This document shows, one piece after another, positions 1 to 5,337 of a stretch of 5,337 bases of DNA (positions are counted from its first letter, which is position 1; each line of letters begins with the position of its first letter). A model generated the notes under the pieces. The model saw only the letters and a program-made list of their open reading frames with translations. It had not been told where the DNA came from and did not search any database. Both the position numbers and the translations under genes were made by a program. Source of the DNA: an uncultured Porphyromonadaceae bacterium (lineage in GTDB: Bacteria > Bacteroidota > Bacteroidia > Bacteroidales > Muribaculaceae); contig CAMWZE010000136.1 of the NCBI GenBank assembly GCA_947178685.1, positions 1-5,337 on the forward strand, written 5' to 3'.

Positions 1-2126
1 GAAATACTCAGACAGAAGATGGGGAATTCAGTGAAGATGGGGATGAGGGAATTGACTATTATGGTGGTGTCTTCTCGGGTTGCGGGTTTACCTGCGAGCT
101 CGTTATTCCTGACAATGTAGAACTGATAAGAGGCTTTGCCTTTGATAACTGTAAAGGATTTTATGGCAGTCTGCGTCTTCCCGAGAAACTCAGAAGGATC
201 GGGGCCAGAGCATTCTTTCTCTGTCAGAATCTGTCCGGTTCGCTTGAGATACCCCAAGGTGTGACCGACATCCCCTCAGAAGCCTTTACCGGATGTGGCT
301 TTGACGGCACGTTGCAGCTCCATGACGGCATAATCTCCATAGGTAACGATGCTTTCAAAGATTGTCATTTCAGAGGGGAGCTTTCCCTTCCGCGCCAATT
401 GACGGTTATAAGTGATAATGTGTTTGCCGGTTGTGATTTCTCCGGGGAACTTGTATTGCCTAAAACTCTCGTTACGATCGGAGACAGGGCATTTGCATAT
501 AACTGGCGTCTGATGGGCACTATTGAGTTTGGAGAGGGCCTTCTTACCATTGGCGCGGGAGCGTTTGCCCATTGTCGCAGTTTGGAAGGCGTCGTATTTC
601 CGGAGAGCCTTGAAAATATCCGCTATGAGGCGAGCTATGGTGAGGATGGCGGTGCGTTTCAAGGGTGCTACGGCATCGGAAAGATGGTGAGCAAGAGTGA
701 GATACCACCGTATATTCAGGCGGGAGCTTTTGATGGCGTTGCTAAAGATAACTTCTCTTTGGAGGTGCCGGAAGCTGCTATAGCGCAATATCAGGCGGCT
801 TTGGGCTGGTGTGAATTCAAGCGTATCGCGGCCCATCACGAACTCGTGTGCCGTCCGTCGGTGGCATGTGCGCTCAGCACCGAGCATAAGCAGACCCTTG
901 TTATAGATGCCGAGGGAGATTGGGAACTCGCATCGAAACCTGACTGGTGTGAACTGTCGCAGACCGACGGCACAAAGAAGAGTGAGGTCACGCTTACCAT
1001 AAAACAGGGTTCATCAACAGAAGCGCGGGAAGGCGACGTGGTGTTCCGGCTCAAAGGGAAGGACTATACCCACAAATGCCATGTCACACAATATGGCTAT
1101 GAGTATGGCGAGGATGAGTATCTTACCCTTCAGAAAGCTACAAAAGGGAATAATGGCGGCATCAATATCGTGATTATCGGCGACGGATATGATGCCAAGG
1201 AGATATCCGAGGGCACCTATCTTGCAGATATGAAACAACAGGTGGAATATTTCTTCGGCATAGAGCCTTACACCACCTACAGAGATTATTTCAATGTCTA
1301 CACCGCTTTCCCTCTGTCTACTGAGACCGGCGTTGGGACAGTTAATACTATCAGATATAACAGGTTTAATACCACCTATACGGGAGGTGTAGGTCTGAGA
1401 TGTGACTACGACGAGGTGATAGACTATGTGCTGAATGCTCCCACCGTCAACGATGACAATCTTGACCGGACACTTGTGATCATTGTGCCCAACAGCACCG
1501 ACTACGGAGGCATATGCCAGATGTGGGAGTCGGGTTTTGCAATAGCGTTCTGTCCAAAGAGCGACTACGGCTATCCGTTGGATTCACGAGGAGTGATACA
1601 ACATGAAGCCGGCGGACATGGTTTCGGAAAATTAGCTGACGAGTATATCTATCATAATACATTCATAGATGCATGTATCTGCACATGTTGCGGCCATGTG
1701 GATGCAATCAACTATGGGAAATTGTTAGGATGGTATGATAATATCGAGCTGACCGGCAAGATGCACGAAGTAGGGTGGAGCCATCTGATTTTCGATTCGC
1801 GATATAGTGATATCGTAGATATCTTCGAGGGGGGCTACATGCATAACCGAGGCGTATTCCGCTCTGAACAGAACAGCTGTATGAATAACGACATACCGTA
1901 TTACAGCACGATCAGCCGCGAGAGTATCGTGAAACGTATAAAGAGATATGCGGGTGAGACGTATGATTTCGAGGAATTTGTGGCACTCGACAAACGCGAT
2001 GCCGGAACAGTCAGCAGAAGTTACGACCATGCGGAGGGAGTGCCGGCGATGAGAGAACACTCGATGTCGCCTGTAATCCACAAAGGCAGTCCCTTGCACG
2101 GGAAACGCACAAAGAAAGGGGTTTAA
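1..2126 (+). CDS. TpLRR (BspA-like) - BACON - M64 metallopeptidase surface protein, 5' end outside window
   Basis: The frame is open from base 3 (707 residues seen; numbering here counts from that codon). The start codon and any signal peptide lie upstream; the first internal ATG, at 261, falls inside a repeat and is not the real start. Domains in order: eight BspA/TpLRR repeats (about 23-210), an LRR end cap (GAFDGV, then VPEAAIAQYQ, about 240-275), a BACON domain (about 284-363, with WELASKPDWCEL and HVTQYG), and a peptidase M64 domain (about 374-663). The M64 region shows INIVIIGDGY, EYFFGIEPYTTYRDYFNVY, the zinc site HEAGGHGFGKLADEY (bases 1602-1646) and RSEQNSCMNND. M64 peptidases are zinc endopeptidases, founded on an IgA protease of Clostridium ramosum; the substrate here is unknown. 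BACON is usually a carbohydrate- or mucin-binding type module, so a surface-tethered protease is inferred. The tail is basic (KRTKKGV) and I see no type IX sorting domain. It is followed after 30 bases by the fimbrillin-like gene. Confidence 0.9.
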   Translation, partial: NTQTEDGEFSEDGDEGIDYYGGVFSGCGFTCELVIPDNVELIRGFAFDNCKGFYGSLRLPEKLRRIGARAFFLCQNLSGSLEIPQGVTDIPSEAFTGCGFDGTLQLHDGIISIGNDAFKDCHFRGELSLPRQLTVISDNVFAGCDFSGELVLPKTLVTIGDRAFAYNWRLMGTIEFGEGLLTIGAGAFAHCRSLEGVVFPESLENIRYEASYGEDGGAFQGCYGIGKMVSKSEIPPYIQAGAFDGVAKDNFSLEVPEAAIAQYQAALGWCEFKRIAAHHELVCRPSVACALSTEHKQTLVIDAEGDWELASKPDWCELSQTDGTKKSEVTLTIKQGSSTEAREGDVVFRLKGKDYTHKCHVTQYGYEYGEDEYLTLQKATKGNNGGINIVIIGDGYDAKEISEGTYLADMKQQVEYFFGIEPYTTYRDYFNVYTAFPLSTETGVGTVNTIRYNRFNTTYTGGVGLRCDYDEVIDYVLNAPTVNDDNLDRTLVIIVPNSTDYGGICQMWESGFAIAFCPKSDYGYPLDSRGVIQHEAGGHGFGKLADEYIYHNTFIDACICTCCGHVDAINYGKLLGWYDNIELTGKMHEVGWSHLIFDSRYSDIVDIFEGGYMHNRGVFRSEQNSCMNNDIPYYSTISRESIVKRIKRYAGETYDFEEFVALDKRDAGTVSRSYDHAEGVPAMREHSMSPVIHKGSPLHGKRTKKGV
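69..632 (+). repeat. Eight tandem BspA/TpLRR protein repeats of 23-24 residues
   Basis: Consecutive units start with VFSGC, AFDNC, AFFLC, AFTGC, AFKDC, VFAGC, AFAYN and AFAHC. The spacings between starts are 23, 24, 24, 23, 23, 23 and 24 residues. The consensus read by eye is [AV]F-x-x-C, then a hydrophobic residue, Gly, a beta strand ending in Pro, and a final L-x-x-I. The 24-residue units carry one extra residue just after the Cys position. This is the classical TpLRR (LRR_5) pattern known from Bacteroidota and Treponema surface adhesins. The array continues to the left edge of the legible pattern; more repeats may exist upstream of the window. Confidence 0.88.
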
Positions 2127-2156
2127 ACAGCACCAACCACAAAAGCATCAACTGAA

Positions 2157-3047
2157 ATGAAGCACAATATAAAATCAGTAGTCAGCGTTTTACTGTTGAC
2201 CGTAGGAATGTATTCATGTTCCAACGATCCGATGGAACTGAAAGGGGAGATTCCGGAAGGTAAAACCCCTATGGAGTTCAGATTCAGCCATCCGTCGCAG
2301 ACGCGTGCCACAGACACCTCATTCGAGACCGGTGATGTGGTGGGTCTGTATGTGGCGGAGTCCGGAAAGATTCTTGAGGTCAGCGGTAATATGGTTAACA
2401 ATGAGGGTCTTACCTTTTCGGGGACTTCATGGAATGCATCCCGCACACTTTACTGGGATGCGGGAGAATATAATGCGTATGCCTACTATCCGCGCATTGA
2501 AGATGTAAGCTCCATAACGGATATGCCGTTTGAGATAGAGAGAGATCAGCGAGCCGCTACGTCGGCGGGAATGGGATGCTACGAGGCCTCCGATTTCCTT
2601 TTCGCCTCAGCCAAGGGGATAACGGCGTCGGCAGAACCGGTGGCTCTCCAATTCCGCCACATAATGAGCAAGCTCACCATCCGCCTTATCAAAGGGGAGG
2701 ATTTCGAGGGAGAGATTCCGGAGCAAGCCACGGTGTATATACACAATACAGTCACGGAGGCGAGCATCGACATGACAGCAGGCGTGGCAACGAAGACAAT
2801 GCGCGGCACAGGCAAGACAGTGACGGCAAGGCAGGAGGGGGCCACAACTTACTCGGCCATCATAGTGCCACAGCGACTGGAGAATCGTGTGCCACTCATA
2901 GAGGTGGTGATGAACGGAGTCTCATTCCTGTATGAGAGTAAATTCTTGTTCAAACCGGGTATACATCATATTGTAAATCTCGTGGTAGACAAGAATCCTG
3001 AGCAGGTGAAGATCGAGATAGGTGGAGAGATCACCGATTGGAATTGA
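2157..3047 (+). CDS. Fimbrillin family (Mfa-like) lipoprotein
   Basis: This 296-residue protein has a lipoprotein signal: basic MKHNIK, hydrophobic core VVSVLLLTVGM, then YSC with the lipidated Cys at 21. The lipobox is relaxed, as is common in Bacteroidota. Fimbrillin signatures follow: TRATDTSFETGDVVGLYV (49-66), WNASRTLYWDAGEYNAYAYYP (92-112), ASDFLFA (144-150), VALQFRHIMSKLTIRL (162-177) and a terminal GGEITDW. These match the Mfa_like_1 type of two-lobed beta-sandwich pilin or pilin-like lipoprotein. Arg50-Ala51 sits where FimA-type pilins are trimmed by an Arg-specific protease to expose the donor-strand groove, so it could be a pilus subunit; many family members are not known to assemble pili, so a plain surface lipoprotein is also possible. 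The ATG at 2157 is chosen because it directly precedes the signal peptide; there is no Shine-Dalgarno sequence. The gap is 30 bases upstream and 16 downstream. Confidence 0.88.
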   Translation: MKHNIKSVVSVLLLTVGMYSCSNDPMELKGEIPEGKTPMEFRFSHPSQTRATDTSFETGDVVGLYVAESGKILEVSGNMVNNEGLTFSGTSWNASRTLYWDAGEYNAYAYYPRIEDVSSITDMPFEIERDQRAATSAGMGCYEASDFLFASAKGITASAEPVALQFRHIMSKLTIRLIKGEDFEGEIPEQATVYIHNTVTEASIDMTAGVATKTMRGTGKTVTARQEGATTYSAIIVPQRLENRVPLIEVVMNGVSFLYESKFLFKPGIHHIVNLVVDKNPEQVKIEIGGEITDWN

Positions 3048-3063
3048 GAAACATATTTTTTTA

Positions 3064-3969
3064 ATGTCGAGAAGAAGGAGGAAAATCAACATATCGTTAT
3101 TGATCCTTAGTGTGATATTAGGAGTTTGGGCGGCCTTTTTATATAGTCGCCCTACTCTTGTTTTATCACGGGAGGGGAATATGGTGGAGAACTCAACCGA
3201 CACAATCAATCGCCCGGAAATAGAGTCTGCTAAAGCAACCGACGATATGGCAGTGGTTAAATCTATGGCTGCCACAAATGGAACTGAGGAGCCGGAGAGA
3301 CCACAGGGCACTGAGAGGTCTGATAGGTCGCAGGGCACTGAGAGGTCAGACATATCACAGGGAAAAGAGGCAGTAGTAGCATTTACAAGATTCAGAGAGG
3401 CCGACGTGAGCAGGATGGTTGCCGACCATCCATTTCGGAAAGAGGCGCTCAAAGTGTTGAGGGGAGGTCTTGATGAGACAGATTCGATAAGTCGCCGGCG
3501 CATTCTGAGTTATTGCGAACATCTTCGGACAGCCTATACCACACGAGATATCGATTTTATCCGTCAAGTGTTTAGTGATAATGCCCTTATTATCGTCGGC
3601 CATATGGTAAAAACCGGGAAAACGACATCAGAATCTCAGAGTGGAAGCTCTAACGTGAGATACAGCCTGCGGTCAAAGCGAGAGTATCTTGAGAAGCTGA
3701 GGGCACTTTTCGACTCCGGGAAAGAGATAGATCTGAAATTTTTCGACTTCAAGATAATGCGACATCCCACCTTGCCGGGAATCTATGGCGTAAGATTAAG
3801 ACAATCCTACAAAGGAGGAGACTATTCCGATGACGGCTATCTCTTTCTTCTGTGGGATTTCCGTGATATATCGATGCCACTGATTCATGTGCGCACATGG
3901 CAACCGACGGATGCGGAGGGGGTGAGAGAGGAGGATCTGATAGATATAAGTGATTTCAATCTTGAATGA
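3064..3969 (+). CDS. Membrane-anchored NTF2-like domain protein
   Basis: The protein has 301 residues from the ATG at 3064. An in-frame GTG at 3022 would add 14 residues, but it overlaps the fimbrillin gene by 26 bases and would bury the clear N-terminal anchor, so ATG is preferred. Layout: basic MSRRRRK, one transmembrane helix (about 9-27, ISLLILSVILGVWAAFLYS), a polar linker (about 30-105) holding 9-residue repeats, and a globular domain (about 110-301). That domain contains ILSYCEHLRTAYTTRDIDFI, VFSDNALIIVG, DFKIMRHPTLPGIYGVRL and DDGYLFLLWDF/IHVRTWQP. The helix-rich start followed by alternating beta strands fits the NTF2/SnoaL-like cone fold, and I recognise this as a form common in Bacteroidales envelope operons. 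No catalytic residues can be assigned and its ligand is unknown. The topology suggests N-in, with the domain in the periplasm. It lies between a fimbrillin-like gene and a barrel-like gene, so a role in envelope assembly or sensing is inference only. Confidence 0.8.
   Translation: MSRRRRKINISLLILSVILGVWAAFLYSRPTLVLSREGNMVENSTDTINRPEIESAKATDDMAVVKSMAATNGTEEPERPQGTERSDRSQGTERSDISQGKEAVVAFTRFREADVSRMVADHPFRKEALKVLRGGLDETDSISRRRILSYCEHLRTAYTTRDIDFIRQVFSDNALIIVGHMVKTGKTTSESQSGSSNVRYSLRSKREYLEKLRALFDSGKEIDLKFFDFKIMRHPTLPGIYGVRLRQSYKGGDYSDDGYLFLLWDFRDISMPLIHVRTWQPTDAEGVREEDLIDISDFNLE
3304..3369 (+). repeat. 27-bp tandem repeat coding a 9-residue linker repeat
   Basis: Two in-frame 27-base units lie at 3304-3330 and 3331-3357, followed by the start of a third (CAG GGA AAA GAG, residues QGKE). 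The units share their first 17 bases (cagggcactgagaggtc) and differ at 5 of 27 positions overall; they encode QGTERSDRS and QGTERSDIS. The preceding 27 bases (3277-3303, NGTEEPERP) match the unit at about 16 of 27 positions and look like a decayed copy. The repeat lies in the hydrophilic linker between the membrane helix and the NTF2-like domain, so changes in copy number would change linker length without breaking the frame. Confidence 0.85.
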
Positions 3970-4036
3970 AGTTCTGATATCAATCATGTGCTTACGCATA
4001 CCAGTCGGGCGAATTCATATCAATAATCTCAGGGAA
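3970..4036 (+). other. 67-base gap between the NTF2-like and barrel genes, with a direct repeat and a small palindrome
   Basis: This is the longest gap in the window. It holds a perfect 8-base palindrome TGATATCA (3975-3982) and a direct repeat ATATCAAT at 3977-3984 and 4017-4024, exactly 40 bases apart. No TTTG/TAnnTTTG promoter pair and no hairpin with a T-tract is visible. The downstream reading frame stays open back to a GTG at 3950, so part of the gap could be translated if an earlier start is used. The repeat may be chance in A/T-rich sequence. Confidence 0.3.
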
Positions 4037-5023
4037 ATGGAGCACCATAGATTCACAATTATTTTGCTACTTATGTATTTACTGGCGGCATTATCTGTAC
4101 CCGAAATCCGGGCACAGCGTTTCTCCGTGGGTTCTTTCCGTCAGTTGCCTAACGACATTACGGCATTTATCAATCCGGTAAAGGATCTCAATGAAGACGA
4201 CTGTGGACTGCTGAAGGTAGAGGCTTCGGAAGATTTCGTGTTCTCTACGCCGCTTGGCATTGTAAAGCGTGAAGATAAGCCCGGGGAGATATGGTTGTGG
4301 TTGCCACACGGCACAAAGAAACTTACCATCAAGCATGCGGAATATGGGGTGATACGCGACTATGTATTGCCGATGCGGATCGACAGCCATATCACTTATG
4401 AAATGAGGATTGATGAACCGCAGAGATTGATCGATATCCCTCCGGCTCCCCCGGCGGTCACTACTGTGATTGATACACTTGTGGTGACCCGTACCGACAC
4501 ACTGCTTGTAGAGAAACCGAAAGAGAAGTTGCCACTGAGATATGGTCTGCTTGCTACGCTTGGCTATGGTGGGAGATCTAAGGAGACCATGGGTGGTGTT
4601 ATGTTGACCATCGGGAAGCGGACAGGTGGCTTTTTGCATATCTCCACCGACTTCGGAAAAATCGGCAAAACTCTGGGTGAATGCGGTAAGGATGGGGAGA
4701 GATCCGGGGAAATTCCTTTTTATACGGGCCGCACCCGCCGGAGTGTGTTCATGATTAACGGTGGGGCGACCCATCGGTTGACAGACCGCGTGTCGGTTTT
4801 TGAGGGTATTGGTTATTCCTCAACCGCTCTTGCATGGGAATTGGCAGAATCAGAGGGAGGAGGATATTTGCGCAACTCGTATTACAGCATAGAGGGAGTG
4901 TCGTTTGAGGCCGGACTGCAACTGACATTCGGCAGAGTGTCGGTGGCTGCGTCTGCCGTCACTATAAAAGGTCGCGAATGGTTTGGTACGATAGGTGTGG
5001 GAATCAGACTGGGAGGTAAGTAA
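4037..5023 (+). CDS. Exported protein: PEGA-like N-terminal domain plus C-terminal outer-membrane barrel-like region
   Basis: The protein has 328 residues from the ATG at 4037. Earlier in-frame starts exist (GTG 3950, ATG 3986), but only 4037 puts a clean signal peptide at the N-terminus (hydrophobic core FTIILLLMYLLAAL, likely cleavage near IRA/Q, about residue 26). Residues 30-127 contain FRQLPNDITAFINPVKDLN, CGLLKV, GIVKREDKPGEIWLWLP and KKLTIKHAEYGVIRDY, resembling the PEGA-like beta domain seen in many Bacteroidales exported proteins. A Pro/Thr linker follows (PPAPPA, DTLVVTRTDTLLVEKPKEK, 135-164). Residues 165-328 are rich in short amphipathic strands with alternating aromatic and small residues and end in FGTIGVGIRLGG, as in a small outer-membrane beta-barrel. 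The inferred arrangement is a barrel in the outer membrane with the N-terminal domain in the periplasm, but an all-soluble beta protein is possible. The function is unknown. AGGGAA directly abuts the ATG, too close for an ordinary Shine-Dalgarno. Its stop overlaps the next start. Confidence 0.72.
   Translation: MEHHRFTIILLLMYLLAALSVPEIRAQRFSVGSFRQLPNDITAFINPVKDLNEDDCGLLKVEASEDFVFSTPLGIVKREDKPGEIWLWLPHGTKKLTIKHAEYGVIRDYVLPMRIDSHITYEMRIDEPQRLIDIPPAPPAVTTVIDTLVVTRTDTLLVEKPKEKLPLRYGLLATLGYGGRSKETMGGVMLTIGKRTGGFLHISTDFGKIGKTLGECGKDGERSGEIPFYTGRTRRSVFMINGGATHRLTDRVSVFEGIGYSSTALAWELAESEGGGYLRNSYYSIEGVSFEAGLQLTFGRVSVAASAVTIKGREWFGTIGVGIRLGGK
5011..5016 (+). promoter_or_regulatory. Shine-Dalgarno-like GGGAGG before the terminal lipoprotein gene
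   Basis: GGGAGG lies six bases before the ATG at 5023, inside the last codons of the upstream gene. It is the only well-spaced Shine-Dalgarno-like site in front of a gene here; the starts at 2157 and 3064 have none. It supports the ATG at 5023 and coupled translation through the TAATG junction. In Bacteroidota such sites matter less than elsewhere, and here the bases also encode Gly-Gly of the barrel gene, so it could be coincidental. Confidence 0.45.
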
Positions 5024-5337
5024 TGAGGAGTATACGATATATATTGTTAAAGTTTAATATTCCGGTTGTTGCGATGGCGGCCACAATTATGTGTCTGCTG
5101 TCGCAGGGGTGTTCATCTACCCCTGCTCCGGATAATCTTGAGCCGATAATAGAGACATTCGAGGCTACCGGCATAACCCGTACGGAGGCTACACTAACCG
5201 TGAGAATACACAAGCGTTCAGCCACTTCTCTGACACGGCTTGAATTTCATTATGGTGAGGAGGAGAATCCCCTTAAGGGAGAGATAATGCCAGATCCGAA
5301 TTCAGAAATACATATCTTGAATCTCAGAGACCTGAAG
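5023..5337 (+). CDS. Lipoprotein with FN3-like N-terminal domain, 3' end outside window
   Basis: The ATG overlaps the previous stop (TAATG), and the frame stays open for 105 residues to the window edge. The N-terminus is a signal peptide: basic MRSIRY, hydrophobic IPVVAMAATIMCLLSQG, then Cys30 followed by SSTPAP, a relaxed lipobox typical of Bacteroidota. The mature part starts with LEPIIETFEATGITRTEATLTV and continues with LTRLEFHYGEEENP and IHILNLRDLK. That order of strands (E-A-T-L-T-V, then L-x-F-x-Y-G, then I-x-x-L-x-x-L-K) resembles the fibronectin-type-III-like modules that open many Bacteroidales surface lipoproteins. What follows downstream is unknown; such modules often precede LRR, adhesin or enzyme domains, so it could be a relative of the first gene in the window, but nothing visible proves this. 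The start overlap points to translational coupling with the barrel-like gene. Confidence 0.75.
   Translation, partial: MRSIRYILLKFNIPVVAMAATIMCLLSQGCSSTPAPDNLEPIIETFEATGITRTEATLTVRIHKRSATSLTRLEFHYGEEENPLKGEIMPDPNSEIHILNLRDLK

Noticed and set aside
276..887. 203-codon open frame on the minus strand
   Set aside because: It lies wholly antisense to the LRR array and LRR end cap, shows no recognisable domain or export signal, and is explained by the repeat composition of the real gene.
1602..1619. Frameshift or sequencing error as the cause of the extra residue in the zinc motif
   Set aside because: The extra residue is a whole codon, and family motifs continue in the same frame on both sides, so no indel is needed to explain it.
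2576..2935. 119-codon + strand frame inside the fimbrillin gene
   Set aside because: It is out of frame with clear fimbrillin motifs and its translation is low-complexity Gly/His/Arg, as expected from a shadow frame.
3048..3063. Intrinsic terminator suggested by the T7 tract after the fimbrillin stop
   Set aside because: No stable GC-rich hairpin precedes the T tract, and the next gene starts immediately after it.
2922..3503. 193-codon minus-strand frame with a repetitive SDLSVPC pattern
   Set aside because: The repeat is simply the reverse reading of the 27-base tandem repeat in the NTF2-like gene; the frame also crosses two real genes.
4091..4774. 227-codon open frame on the minus strand
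   Set aside because: It is antisense to the PEGA/barrel gene. The translation is rich in His, Arg and Cys with no recognisable fold, and the + strand frame has a signal peptide and family-like motifs.

Overview
The window looks like part of a gut-type Bacteroidales chromosome (Bacteroides/Parabacteroides/Muribaculaceae-like; the genus cannot be fixed from the sequence alone). The reasons are a BspA-type (TpLRR) leucine-rich repeat protein carrying BACON and M64 peptidase domains, a fimbrillin (Mfa-like) lipoprotein, secreted lipoproteins with relaxed lipoboxes, mostly absent Shine-Dalgarno sequences, and roughly 50% GC by eye.

All genes lie on the + strand and are tightly packed. In order they are: (1) a 5'-truncated surface protein with eight TpLRR repeats, a BACON domain and an M64 (IgA-peptidase family) zinc metallopeptidase domain, 1-2126; (2) a fimbrillin-family lipoprotein, 2157-3047; (3) a membrane-anchored NTF2-like protein with a short tandem-repeat linker, 3064-3969; (4) an exported protein with an N-terminal PEGA-like beta domain, a Pro/Thr linker and a C-terminal region resembling a small outer-membrane beta-barrel, 4037-5023; (5) the first 105 residues of another lipoprotein, overlapping gene 4 by one base, 5023 to the window end. 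Gaps are 30, 16, 67 and -1 bases. I saw no convincing terminator and no Bacteroides-type promoter (TTTG/TAnnTTTG) between them, so one transcript is the simplest reading. There is no gene-free stretch longer than 70 bases, and I saw no RNA gene, insertion sequence or CRISPR array.

Every product is predicted to be exported or envelope-associated. The likely theme is a cell-envelope or surface module: a repeat-based binding protein joined to a metallopeptidase, a pilin-like lipoprotein, an outer-membrane barrel candidate with a periplasmic beta domain, and an NTF2-like protein anchored at the inner membrane. Each family is individually known. Their combination in one operon, the HExxxH spacing in the peptidase and the uncharacterised genes 3 and 4 are the parts most worth following. 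Substrate and physiological role are inference.
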